Source of the DNA: JALZDI01 sp965653225
GTDB lineage: Bacteria; Actinomycetota; Actinomycetes; Propionibacteriales; Nocardioidaceae
Length of the DNA stretch: 64,000 nucleotides
NCBI GenBank assembly: GCA_965653225.1
Contig: CBFGZI010000001.1
Coordinates: 1 to 64,000 of the forward strand
Direction: 5' to 3'
Part shown: positions 15,317-23,571 of the stretch, piece after piece
How the letters are laid out: every line of letters starts with the position of its first letter
How positions within the stretch are numbered: position 1 is the stretch's first letter
The notes under the pieces: generated by a model
What the model saw: the letters and a program-made list of their open reading frames with translations, nothing else
Told to the model about the DNA's origin: nothing
Databases searched by the model: none
Made by a program: the position numbers and the translations under genes

Positions 15317-18079
15317 GTGCGTCGCGTCCTCGCCGTCACCACGCTGTCCGCCGTCGCCGCGCTCGCCGCGTCCGGGGTGAGCACGCCTGCTGTCGGCGCT
15401 CCGCCGCCCGACCCCTACGGCACGGTGCGCAACATCCTGCCGCCCGGGCAGTCGGGCACGATCACCGCGACCGACCTCGCCAAGGTGATCGCCGGCGACC
15501 CGCAGGGCCGGGTGGCGGTGGACGGCAAGAACGCGCCGAAGAACTTCGCCGACCAGCTCGAGATGTACGACGGCCTCAACACGGTGAAACCCTCCGCCAT
15601 CGACCCCGGTGACCTCGAGCGCTACTACAAGGACGCCGGGTTCACGCCCAACCAGGTGGTCCGCTCCGCGCAGCCGCGCCCGGGAGTGCAGATCCAGTGG
15701 GACGAGTACGGCGTGCCCTACATCCACGGCGACACCGACGCCGACACCGCGTTCGGTGCCGGCTACGCCGCCACCAAGGACCGGATGTTCCTCATGGACG
15801 TGCTGCGGCACGCGGGTCGCGCTCGGCTCGCCGAGTTCGCGGGCGCCACCAAGTCCAACCTGGAGATGGACCAGACGCAGCTGCGCAGCGCCTTCTACAC
15901 CGAGGCCGAGGCCCAGGACCAGATAGCCAACTCCGCCAAGCGCTTCCCGCCCGATCTCGCGCAGCGCGGCCTGACCGCCGCCGACGCGTTCATCGCCGGC
16001 ATCAACGCCGCACAGGACGACATGTGCCCGGTGATCACGGCCCCGACCTGCCCGGCCGAGTACGCGGCGCTGCAGAAGCAGCCGAGTGACTGGACCCGCG
16101 CCGACATCACCTACGTCGCCTCGCTGGTCGGTGGCATCTTCGGCAAGGGCGGCGGCGGTGAGTACGCCAACGCGGTCTGGCTGCAGCGCCTGCAGGCACG
16201 CTTCGGTGCCGCCCAGGGCCGTGCCATCTACGACGACCTGCGGTCCAAGAACGACGCCGAGGCGCCCACCACGTCGAGCCTGACCACGCCCTACGGCGGC
16301 GGTGGCGTCGACGAGACCAAGCCGGGCGTGGCCATGCCCGACCTCGACGGACCGACCGCACCCGGCACCGGCGACCCCGTCTCGGGCGGCTCCCCGCTCG
16401 ACGCCCTGCCCACCGGCATGGACCGGCTGCAGCACCCCGACCAGAACCTGCAGACGGCGACCATCAACCTGCCGCAGGGCTCGATCGACGTGCCGCTGAC
16501 GCAACAGGGCATGAGCAACGCCCTTCTCGTCGGTGCGCAGGACACGACCTCCGGCCACCCCGTCACGGTGTTCGGCCCGCAGACGGGCTACTTCACGCCG
16601 CAGCTGCTGACCGAGGAGGTGCTGGTCGGGCCGAACATCAAGGCCAGGGGAGTGTCGTTCGCCGGCACCAACCTGGTGGTGCAGCTCGGCCGCGGCGTCG
16701 ACTACGCCTGGTCGGCGACCTCGGCCAGCAACGACAACGTCGACACCGTCGCCGAGCGGCTGTGCGAGCCCGACGGCAGTGAGCCGACCGTGCACTCCGA
16801 GCACTACCTGCGCAACGGCGAGTGTGTGCCGATGGACCGGCACGTGCACAGCGAGACGGCGCTGCCGAGCCCGACGGCTCCCGGACCGCCGCAGACCTAC
16901 AGCTTCCTGGTGCTCCGCACCGACCACGGCATCGTGCAGACCCGTACGACCGTGGACGGCCATCCGGTGGCGATCGTGCTCGAGCGCAGCACCTACCACC
17001 ACGAGGTGGACTCGGTGCTGGGCTTCTCCGAGCTCAACGACCCGGGTTTCGTGCACGACGCCCAGAGCTTCCAGAACGCCGTCAAGGACATCGACTACAC
17101 CTTCAACTGGTTCTATGCCGACGACCGCGACATCGCCTACTTCTCGTCAGGTCGACTCCCGGTGCGATCCGACCAGGTCGACTACGACCTGCCGCGCTGG
17201 GGCGACTCGCAGTACGACTGGCAGGGCTGGCTGCCGCAGGACCAGCACCCGCAGCAGATCGACCCGCCCAGCGGTCACCTGGTGAGCTGGAACAACAAGA
17301 CCGCGCCGGGCTTCTCCGCCGCCGACGACGTCTACGGCTACGGGCCGGTCTACCGCAGCCTCGCGCTCTCGGACCGCGTCGAGCAGGCCACCGCCGGCGA
17401 CGGCACGGTCGACCCGTCCGAGCTCGACGGGATCATGATGGACGCCGCCACCGTGGACGTGCGCGCCCGTTACACGCTGCCGTGGCTGTTGCGGGTGATC
17501 GGCGACGACCCGCGCACCTCCGCGGCACGTGGGCTGCTCAGCGACTGGCTGGCCGACGGTGCGCACCGGGTCGACCGCGACCGCGACGGCACCTACGCAC
17601 ACCAGCAGGCGATCGCGCTGTTCGACTCCTGGTGGCAGGACGGCGACCAGTCGGTCGCCTACGACGTGCTGGCCGGTCGCCTCGGCGACACGCTGGTGCG
17701 GCGGCTGCCCGAGCCTCTCGACGACCACCCGCGACTGGGTGTCGGGTCGTCCTGGAACGACGTCGGCTGGTACGGCTACCTGTCCAAGGACCTGCGCTCG
17801 GTGCTGGGGCAGAACGTGGCCGACCCGTACTCCACCGGCTACTGCGGCGGTGGCGACCTGGCGACCTGCCGCCGCGACCTGCGTGCCTCGCTGCGCGCCG
17901 CGGTCGCGCGGGTGACGCAGGAGCAGGGCGTCTCCTCGGTGAGCGACCTGACCTACGACAAGAACCAGGACGACATCCGCAGCGTCACCGCGGGGACCGT
18001 CGGAGTGCGGCCGATCGACTGGCAGAACCGGCCCACCTTCCAGCAGGTGGTGGCGTTCCTGTCGCACCGGCCGCGCTGA
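15317..18079 (+). CDS. Secreted penicillin acylase (S45, Ntn-hydrolase) family protein
   Basis: 920 aa. There is a signal peptide (about residues 1-28, ending PAVGA), an alpha-chain region with IQWDEYGVPYIHGDTDADT, then a spacer. The predicted autocatalytic nucleophile is Ser400 in GMSNALLVG, which would become residue 1 of the beta chain after cleavage. Downstream YFTPQLL and YAWSATSASND are family blocks. Relatives cleave amide bonds of beta-lactams, N-acyl homoserine lactones or lipopeptides; specificity is not readable. The GTG start at 15317 follows AGAAGGAG. An embedded Gly/Pro-rich stretch near residues 330-370 is an actinobacterial insert. Confidence 0.9.
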   Translation: MRRVLAVTTLSAVAALAASGVSTPAVGAPPPDPYGTVRNILPPGQSGTITATDLAKVIAGDPQGRVAVDGKNAPKNFADQLEMYDGLNTVKPSAIDPGDLERYYKDAGFTPNQVVRSAQPRPGVQIQWDEYGVPYIHGDTDADTAFGAGYAATKDRMFLMDVLRHAGRARLAEFAGATKSNLEMDQTQLRSAFYTEAEAQDQIANSAKRFPPDLAQRGLTAADAFIAGINAAQDDMCPVITAPTCPAEYAALQKQPSDWTRADITYVASLVGGIFGKGGGGEYANAVWLQRLQARFGAAQGRAIYDDLRSKNDAEAPTTSSLTTPYGGGGVDETKPGVAMPDLDGPTAPGTGDPVSGGSPLDALPTGMDRLQHPDQNLQTATINLPQGSIDVPLTQQGMSNALLVGAQDTTSGHPVTVFGPQTGYFTPQLLTEEVLVGPNIKARGVSFAGTNLVVQLGRGVDYAWSATSASNDNVDTVAERLCEPDGSEPTVHSEHYLRNGECVPMDRHVHSETALPSPTAPGPPQTYSFLVLRTDHGIVQTRTTVDGHPVAIVLERSTYHHEVDSVLGFSELNDPGFVHDAQSFQNAVKDIDYTFNWFYADDRDIAYFSSGRLPVRSDQVDYDLPRWGDSQYDWQGWLPQDQHPQQIDPPSGHLVSWNNKTAPGFSAADDVYGYGPVYRSLALSDRVEQATAGDGTVDPSELDGIMMDAATVDVRARYTLPWLLRVIGDDPRTSAARGLLSDWLADGAHRVDRDRDGTYAHQQAIALFDSWWQDGDQSVAYDVLAGRLGDTLVRRLPEPLDDHPRLGVGSSWNDVGWYGYLSKDLRSVLGQNVADPYSTGYCGGGDLATCRRDLRASLRAAVARVTQEQGVSSVSDLTYDKNQDDIRSVTAGTVGVRPIDWQNRPTFQQVVAFLSHRPR

Positions 18080-18142
18080 CTCCACACGGCTTGCCCGGCT
18101 CGGCTTCCCGCCCTGGTGGGCGGCGTGCTGGACAATGGGTGC

Positions 18143-18889
18143 GTGGGTCTGTACCGAGACGAAGCCGTGGTGCTGCGCACCCAGAAGCTGGGTGAGGCCG
18201 ACCGGATCGTCGCGCTGCTGACCCGCCGGCACGGACGCGTCCGCGCGGTCGCCAAGGGGGTCCGGCGTACCTCCTCGCGCTTCGGGTCGCGCCTGGAGCC
18301 GTTCATGCACGTCGACCTGCAGCTGGCCGAGGGCCGGTCGCTGGACGTGGTCACCCAGGCCGAGACGCTCACGCCGTTCGGCGAGAGCGTGTGCGCCGAC
18401 TACCGCCTCTACACCACCGGCACCGCGATGCTGGAGACCGCCGAGCGACTGGTCGCCGAGGAGCACGAGCCGAGCCTGCAGCAGTACCTGCTGCTGCTCG
18501 GTGGGCTGCGGGTGCTGGCGCGGCGTGAACGCGACCCGGGCCTGGTGCTCGACGCCTTCCTGCTGCGCTCGCTGGCGGTCGCCGGATATGCCCCGACGTT
18601 CGCCGACTGCGCGGCGTGCGGGCGGCCGGGTCCGCACCGGGGGTTCAGCCCGCCTGCGGGCGGCAGCCTGTGCAGCGACTGCCGCCGGCCCGGCATGGCC
18701 ACGCCGGCGGAGGAGGCGGTCGTGCTGCTCGCGGCGTTGCTCGCCGGCGACTGGGGGATCGCGGAGCAGTCAGAGGAGCGGCACCGCCGCGAGGCCAGCG
18801 GGCTGGTGGCGGCCTACCTGCAGTGGCACCTCGAGCGCGGGCTGCGCTCGCTGGCGCACGTCGACCGCACGCCGGTCAACCCGGCGTGA
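18143..18889 (+). CDS. recO: DNA repair protein RecO
   Basis: 248 aa. The N-terminal OB fold (GLYRDEAVVLRTQKLGEADR ...) and the C-terminal zinc motif CAACG ... CSDC (about residues 154-181) are typical. RecO with RecR loads RecA on SSB-coated ssDNA. The GTG at 18143 (VGLYRDEAV) is chosen because homology begins there; the frame is open from 18116. It precedes uppS, as in most actinobacteria, with a minus-strand MarR gene inserted between. Confidence 0.95.
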   Translation: MGLYRDEAVVLRTQKLGEADRIVALLTRRHGRVRAVAKGVRRTSSRFGSRLEPFMHVDLQLAEGRSLDVVTQAETLTPFGESVCADYRLYTTGTAMLETAERLVAEEHEPSLQQYLLLLGGLRVLARRERDPGLVLDAFLLRSLAVAGYAPTFADCAACGRPGPHRGFSPPAGGSLCSDCRRPGMATPAEEAVVLLAALLAGDWGIAEQSEERHRREASGLVAAYLQWHLERGLRSLAHVDRTPVNPA

Positions 18890-18907
18890 GTTCGCGTCGA
18901 CGACCGG

Positions 18908-19410
18908 TCAGCGGGTCGCGCTGGCCGCGTTGACGTGGTTTCTGACGTTGTTCCCGGAGCCGGACGCGTTGTTCGCGGCGCTCAGCTCGTCCAGCGAGTG
19001 GTTGAACCGCTCGAGCAGGCCCGCGAACGCGTCGACGTCGTCCTCCGACCAGTCGAGTAGTAGCGCGTTGAGCTGGCTGCGCCGGTGCTGGCGCGTGGCC
19101 TGCACCGCCTGCCTGCCGGAGTCGGTCAGCGAGAGCATGCTCACCCGCCGGTCACGCGCGTCGGTGGTGCGTGCGGCCAGTGCCGCCCGCTCCAGTGACT
19201 GCACCTGACGCGTGATCGTCGACGGGTCCAGCCCGAACGCCGTCGCCAGCGCGCCCAGCCGTTGTGGTCCCTCGTCGTCCAGCCGGCACAGGATCGCGTA
19301 CGCCGACCGGTCGAGGTCGATCTCGGCGTGGCTGCCCATGATGTGTACCCGCTGAGCGCGCCGGAAGAGCATCGTCATCTGTTGTTCGATACGTGTACGT
19401 GCGTCGCCCA
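18908..19410 (-). CDS. MarR-family transcriptional regulator
   Basis: 167 aa. The winged-helix core is clear: recognition helix in LGALATAFGLDPSTITRQV (about residues 54-72) and wing DARDRRVSMLSLTDSG. MarR proteins bind short palindromes as dimers and respond to small phenolic or oxidative signals. The ATG at 19410 follows GAAGGAAGAA; the longer open frame to 19549 is upstream sequence. It is divergent from uppS with a 111-bp gap, where it may regulate itself or uppS. No transporter partner is adjacent, so the ligand is unknown. Confidence 0.9.
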
Positions 19411-19428
19411 TATTTCTTCCTTCGTGGC

Positions 19429-19438
19429 CCATGTACAT
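19429..19438. promoter_or_regulatory. Candidate MarR operator
   Basis: CATGTACATG is a perfect 10-bp palindrome in the divergent gap between the MarR gene and uppS, 19 bp upstream of the MarR ATG. MarR regulators usually bind palindromes in their own promoter. There is only one copy and no proof. Confidence 0.35.
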
Positions 19439-19521
19439 GCTGTCAGGGATACCGGCGAGGCACCAGCCCCCACGCGTCCGCCACAATGTGGTCTGCTCCG
19501 TCGAGGCGTGGAAGGAAGGAC

Positions 19522-20328
19522 GTGCGTCGCAGCCGCAAACCCGTGCCACCTGCCGAGGTGAGGCGCCCGGCTCCGCACCCCTCGGGTGCGACCCCGCCGA
19601 GACTGCCCGCCGACCTCGTGCCTCGGCACGTGGCCATCGTGATGGACGGCAACGGGCGGTGGGCGAACGAGCGCGGGCTGCCGCGGACGAAGGGCCACGA
19701 GATGGGCGAAGCGGCCCTGTTCGACGTCGTCGAGGGCGCCATCGAGCTGGGGATCGGGCACGTCTCCGCGTACGCCTTCTCCACCGAGAACTGGCGACGT
19801 CCCACCGACGAGGTGCGGTTCCTGATGGGGTTCAACCGCGACGTGATCCGTCGTCGTCGTGACGACATGCACGCGCTGGGCGTGCGCGTGCGCTGGGCCG
19901 GGCGGCGACCGAAGCTCTGGGCCAGCGTCATCAAGGAGCTGGAGACCGCGGAGGAGCTCACCCGCGACAACTCGGTGCTCACGCTGACCATGTGCGTGAA
20001 CTACGGCGGCCGCGCGGAGATCGCCGACGCGGCTGCGGCTCTCGCCCGCGACGCCATGCGTGGGCGGGTGAACCCAGACCGGGTCAACGACAAGGTGTTC
20101 GCCCGCTACCTCGACGAGCCCGACATGCCCGACGTCGACCTGTTCTGGCGCACGTCGGGGGAGCAGCGGACCTCGAACTTCCTTCCCTGGCAGGCGGCCT
20201 ACGCCGAGATGGTGTTCACCGACGTGCTGTGGCCCGACGTCGACCGGCGCAGCCTCTGGGAGGCGGTGGAGATCTACGCAGGCCGTAGTAGGAGGTACGG
20301 CGGGGCGGTCGACGAGCCGTCGCTCTGA
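19522..20328 (+). CDS. uppS: Isoprenyl transferase (undecaprenyl diphosphate synthase family)
   Basis: 268 aa. The cis-prenyltransferase signature HVAIVMDGNGRWAN with the catalytic Asp is present, together with YAFSTENW and the C-terminal DLFWRTSGEQRTSNFLPWQ. It makes the polyprenyl diphosphate carrier for cell-wall synthesis. The GTG at 19522 is preceded by GAAGGAAGGA; upstream open frame from 19393 overlaps the divergent MarR gene and is rejected. The first roughly 35 residues are basic and Pro-rich. The position after recO is conserved. Confidence 0.95.
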   Translation: MRRSRKPVPPAEVRRPAPHPSGATPPRLPADLVPRHVAIVMDGNGRWANERGLPRTKGHEMGEAALFDVVEGAIELGIGHVSAYAFSTENWRRPTDEVRFLMGFNRDVIRRRRDDMHALGVRVRWAGRRPKLWASVIKELETAEELTRDNSVLTLTMCVNYGGRAEIADAAAALARDAMRGRVNPDRVNDKVFARYLDEPDMPDVDLFWRTSGEQRTSNFLPWQAAYAEMVFTDVLWPDVDRRSLWEAVEIYAGRSRRYGGAVDEPSL

Positions 20329-20347
20329 CGCCCACGCCCGCGGGTGC

Positions 20348-20743
20348 TCAGCGGGGACGGCATACGTCGCAGGTGCCGAAGATCTCCAGCGTGTGGCTGA
20401 TGTCGGCGAAGCCGTGCTCGGCGGCCACCCGGTCGGCCCACCGCTCCACGGTCGGCCCGGCCACCTCGACGGTGTGGCCGCAGTGGCGGCACACGAGGTG
20501 ATGGTGGTGACCGTCGCTGCAGCGGCGGTACAGCGCCTCGCCCTCGCCGGTGCGCAGCACGTCGACCTCCCCGGAGTCGGCCAGCGCCTGCAGTGTCCGG
20601 TAGACGGTCGTCAGCCCGACGTTCTCGCCGCGCTCCTTGAGCAGCGTGTGGATGTCCTGGGCGCTGCGGAAGTCGTCGACCGCGTCCAGCGCCGCGGAGA
20701 CGGCGCGCCGCTGCCGGGTCGGTCGCATCTCAGTGCTCGTCAT
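20348..20743 (-). CDS. zur: Zinc uptake regulator Zur (Fur family)
   Basis: 131 aa. It has a Fur-type winged helix (TTVYRTLQALADSGEVDVL), the metal-sensing HHHHLVCRHCGH segment and the structural CxxC pairs (CRHC and CDVC). It is the last gene of the znuA-znuC-znuB-zur operon; its first codons overlap the znuB end by 14 bp. The zinc-uptake context identifies it as Zur rather than Fur. With zinc bound it should repress the operon at the two boxes near 23364-23400. Confidence 0.93.
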   Translation of the reverse strand: MTSTEMRPTRQRRAVSAALDAVDDFRSAQDIHTLLKERGENVGLTTVYRTLQALADSGEVDVLRTGEGEALYRRCSDGHHHHLVCRHCGHTVEVAGPTVERWADRVAAEHGFADISHTLEIFGTCDVCRPR

Positions 20744-21734
20744 AGTGGTCTCCGTGTGCGGCGTGGCGGTGACCGTCGTGCACGTAGTCGAGGTGGTCGC
20801 CGTGCATGACCGCCTGGTGGCCGCAGCGGTCGCCGTGCTGGTGCGGGTGCGATCCGGCGGTCTCGTGCTCGGCGGGTACGGCGAGCACGTCGACGTCCTC
20901 GAACGGCGCGGCCAGCTGCCGTCTGCGTCGTACCAGCGCCCCGACCGGCCAGGTGGCGGCGAAGCCGGCGAGTGCGAGGATCACGATCGTGGCGCCCGGT
21001 GCCGCGCCGACGTAGAACGACGTGAACACCCCGCCGATGCTGGCCGCGGTGCCCAGGCCCATCGCGGCGAGCAGCGTGACCCGGAACCCGCGGGTCAGCT
21101 GCTGTGCAGTGGCCGCCGGGATCACCATCAGCGCCGACACCAGCAGCAGCCCGACCGTGCGCATCGCGACGGTGACCGTCACCGCTGCCATCACCGCGAG
21201 CAGGATGCTGTAGACGCGAACGTCGATGCCCTGCACGCGGGCGAAGTCCTCGTCCTGGCAGACCGCGAACAGCTGGGGCGCCAGGCCTACGGCGAGTGCC
21301 ACCACCACCAGCGCGAGAGCGGCGACGGTCACCAGGTCGGTGGTCTGCACGGTGATGATCGAGCCGAACAGGTAGGACTGCAGGGTCGCGGCGCTGCCGC
21401 CGGCCATGCCGATGAGCAGCACGCCCCCGGCGATGCCGCCGTAGAACAGCAGCGCCAGCGCGACGTCGCCGCTGGTGCGGCCACGGGCACGGATCAGCTC
21501 GATCGCGAGCGCACCGAACACGGAGACGACCACCGCGGTGAGCATCGGCGCCTGTCCGGTCAGCAGCCCCAGCGCGACGCCGGTGACCGCGACGTGCCCG
21601 ATGCCGTCGCCGAGCAGGGCCAGCCGCCGCTGCACGAGGTAGGTGCCGACCGCGGGCGCGGCCAGCCCGGTGACCAGCGCGGCCAGCAGGGCCCGCTGCA
21701 TGAAGGCGAAGTCGAGAAGGCTCACATCGGCCAC
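20730..21734 (-). CDS. znuB: Zinc ABC transporter permease ZnuB with His-rich tail
   Basis: 334 aa. Eight or so hydrophobic segments form the ABC-3 permease domain (YLVQRRLALLGDGIGHVAVTG is the conserved cytoplasmic-loop block). The C-terminal 45 residues are a histidine/aspartate-rich tail (HPHQHGDRCGHQAVMHGDH and onward), probably cytoplasmic and metal binding. It overlaps znuC by 13 bp and zur by 14 bp, indicating tight coupling. His-rich tails occur in some zinc transporters, but one this dense on the permease is notable. Confidence 0.94.
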   Translation of the reverse strand: MADVSLLDFAFMQRALLAALVTGLAAPAVGTYLVQRRLALLGDGIGHVAVTGVALGLLTGQAPMLTAVVVSVFGALAIELIRARGRTSGDVALALLFYGGIAGGVLLIGMAGGSAATLQSYLFGSIITVQTTDLVTVAALALVVVALAVGLAPQLFAVCQDEDFARVQGIDVRVYSILLAVMAAVTVTVAMRTVGLLLVSALMVIPAATAQQLTRGFRVTLLAAMGLGTAASIGGVFTSFYVGAAPGATIVILALAGFAATWPVGALVRRRRQLAAPFEDVDVLAVPAEHETAGSHPHQHGDRCGHQAVMHGDHLDYVHDGHRHAAHGDHYDEH

Positions 21735-22483
21735 CCGCTGTCGAGGACGGTGGGCCCGGAGGGGCCCTCGGGGTGTGCGTGGTCGTGGAAGGCGTGCAGC
21801 GCGGCGCCGGGGCGGGGGGCCCCGTCATAGGCGATGCGGCCGTCGTGCACCACGACCGTGCGGTGGATCAGCGTCTCCAGCGCGCCCAGCTCGTGTGCGA
21901 CCAGCAGCACGGTGGCGCCGCTGGCCGCGACCGCGCCGAGCGCGTCGGCGAACGCCTGCTGGCTGTGCAGGTCGACCCCCGCGGTCGGCTCGTCGAGCAC
22001 CAGCAGGTCCGGCTGGCCTGCCAGGGCGCGCGCGATCAGCACGCGCTGCTGCTGCCCGCCGGACAGCGCGGAGGCGCTGTCGTGGCGGCGGTCGCCGAGC
22101 TCGACCGCGTCCAGCGCGTCGGCGATCGCGGCGCGGTCGGCGCGGCGCAGCGGGCGCAGCAGGCCGCGGCGGGCCAGACGTCCGGAGGCGACGACCTCCC
22201 AGACCGTCGCCGGGACCCCGGTGCCCGCGGCAAGCCGCTGCTGGACGTAGCCCACCCGGTGCCAGGAGGAGAACCGCGGCAGCGGCGTGCCGAACAGCTC
22301 CACCGTCCCGCGGGCGAGCGGGACGAGGCCGAGGGTCGCGCGGACCAGCGTCGACTTGCCGGAGCCGTTGCTGCCGAGCAGCGCGACCACCTCGCCCGCG
22401 CCGACGGCGAGGTTGATGCGGCGCAGCACCGGCCTGCCGCCGAGTGCGACGGAGCCGTCTTGGACCAGCAGCACGGTGCTCAT
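21722..22483 (-). CDS. znuC: Zinc ABC transporter ATP-binding protein ZnuC
   Basis: 253 aa. Walker A GSNGSGKST (about 37-45), signature ALSGGQQQR, Walker B LLVLDEP and the H-loop VAHEL are all present. The ATG overlaps the znuA stop as ATGA. The C-terminus adds a short His-containing tail (ALHAFHDHAHPEG). It energises zinc import together with ZnuB and ZnuA. The frame is open far upstream to 23587, but that region is antisense to znuA's other frames and is not part of the protein. Confidence 0.94.
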   Translation of the reverse strand: MSTVLLVQDGSVALGGRPVLRRINLAVGAGEVVALLGSNGSGKSTLVRATLGLVPLARGTVELFGTPLPRFSSWHRVGYVQQRLAAGTGVPATVWEVVASGRLARRGLLRPLRRADRAAIADALDAVELGDRRHDSASALSGGQQQRVLIARALAGQPDLLVLDEPTAGVDLHSQQAFADALGAVAASGATVLLVAHELGALETLIHRTVVVHDGRIAYDGAPRPGAALHAFHDHAHPEGPSGPTVLDSGWPM

Positions 22484-23364
22484 GGGCAGTCGTTCGCCTT
22501 GCGGAGGGCGGCCAGGTTGGCGCGCATCAGCGAGAAGTAGTTCTCGCCGGCGGTCTGGTCCGACAGCCCCTCGATCGGGTCGAGCACCGCGGTGTGCACG
22601 CCGACCTCGTCGGCCAGGGTTCGAGCGATCGCCGGGCTGCTCAGGGTCTCGGTGAAGATCGTGGTCACGTGCTCTGCCTCCACCAGGCGCTTGAGCTGGG
22701 CCAGCCGGGCCGGGCTGGGCTCGACGTCGGGGCTGATGCCCGCGATGGGGACCATGCGCAGACCGTAGCGTGCGGCCAGGTGCCCGAACGCCGCATGACT
22801 GGTGACGAACGCACGCCGCCGGCAGTCGGCGAGGCCCCTCTGGAACTGCCCGTCGAGCGTGTGCAGGTCGCTCACCAGGTCGGCGGCGTTGCGGCGGTAG
22901 TCGGCGGCGTGCTCGGGGTCGGTGCGCTCCAGCGCCCGGGCGACCGCGGTCGCCACGGTCGCCAGCTTGGTGGGGTCCTGCCAGATGTGCGGGTCGCGGA
23001 GGTGTGCGGAGGCGCTCGGTCGCAGCGGAACCAGGTGGGTGACCTCGACGACGTCGCCGTGCTTGTTCTCGCCCACGGCGTCGTCGACGGCGGGCTGGAA
23101 CCCCTTCTCGTAGACGACCACGTCGGCCTCGGCGACCTCGACCACCTGCTGCGGGGTCAGCTCGAGGTCGTGCGGCTCCGCACCGGGTGCGGTGAGGTTG
23201 ACGACCTCGGCGTGGGAACCGGCGATGCGCTGGGCGACGTAGGCGTACGGGTAGAACGCGGCCACCACGGACGTGCCGGCGCCGCTCAGGGGGAGGGCGG
23301 CGCAGCCGGCCGGCAGTGTGGCGAGCAGCGCTGCTGCCACGCACACGACCGGCCACCTGAACAT
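22480..23364 (-). CDS. znuA: Zinc ABC transporter substrate-binding lipoprotein ZnuA
   Basis: 294 aa. The lipoprotein signal (MFRWPVVCVAAALLATLPAGC) puts the lipidated Cys at residue 21. Metal-ligand histidines lie in GAEPHDLELTP, DPHIWQDPTK and VTSHAAFGHL, the cluster A-I (ZnuA/TroA) pattern. The ATG at 23364 is preferred over an in-frame GTG at 23382: the promoter geometry puts the transcript start at about the ATG, so the mRNA is probably leaderless and no ribosome binding site is visible. First gene of the znuACB-zur operon. Confidence 0.93.
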   Translation of the reverse strand: MFRWPVVCVAAALLATLPAGCAALPLSGAGTSVVAAFYPYAYVAQRIAGSHAEVVNLTAPGAEPHDLELTPQQVVEVAEADVVVYEKGFQPAVDDAVGENKHGDVVEVTHLVPLRPSASAHLRDPHIWQDPTKLATVATAVARALERTDPEHAADYRRNAADLVSDLHTLDGQFQRGLADCRRRAFVTSHAAFGHLAARYGLRMVPIAGISPDVEPSPARLAQLKRLVEAEHVTTIFTETLSSPAIARTLADEVGVHTAVLDPIEGLSDQTAGENYFSLMRANLAALRKANDCP

Positions 23365-23403
23365 GGAAACGATTATCAGCACAGATGAAAACGATTGTCA
23401 AAA
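23364..23403 (-). promoter_or_regulatory. znuA promoter covered by two Zur boxes
   Basis: On the minus strand TTGACA (23401-23396) and GATAAT (23377-23372) are spaced 18 nt; the expected start of transcription falls at the znuA ATG. Two near-identical 15-mers of the form TGRAAACGATTRTCA (23364-23378 and 23386-23400, plus strand) overlap the -10 and -35 elements and are 22 bp apart, about two helical turns. They resemble actinobacterial Zur boxes. Confidence 0.8.
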
Positions 23404-23475
23404 CCCGTTGGCGACGGGTGGCCCGCTGGCGCGTTCGGGCTCGACCGGGTTGGATGAGGTGCCGCGGAAACGGAT

Positions 23476-23519
23476 GCACGACCGACCGCACGACCGACCG
23501 CACGACCGACCGCACGACC
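23476..23519. repeat. 12-bp tandem repeat, about 3.7 copies
   Basis: The unit GCACGACCGACC occurs three times exactly (23476-23511) and then as an 8-bp partial copy. It lies in the leader between the divergent znuA promoter and the reductase gene at 23572, a likely site of length variation. Confidence 0.85.
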
Positions 23520-23571
23520 AGGAGCCGAGCCCGGCCCGACGCGGGCCGGAGAGGCCGGAGGAGCGAACAGC

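Noticed and set aside
15203..17056. Long open frame antisense to the penicillin acylase gene (over 600 codons)
   Set aside because: It mirrors the high-GC third-position bias of the plus-strand gene, has Arg/Gly/His-rich composition without domains, and no RBS.
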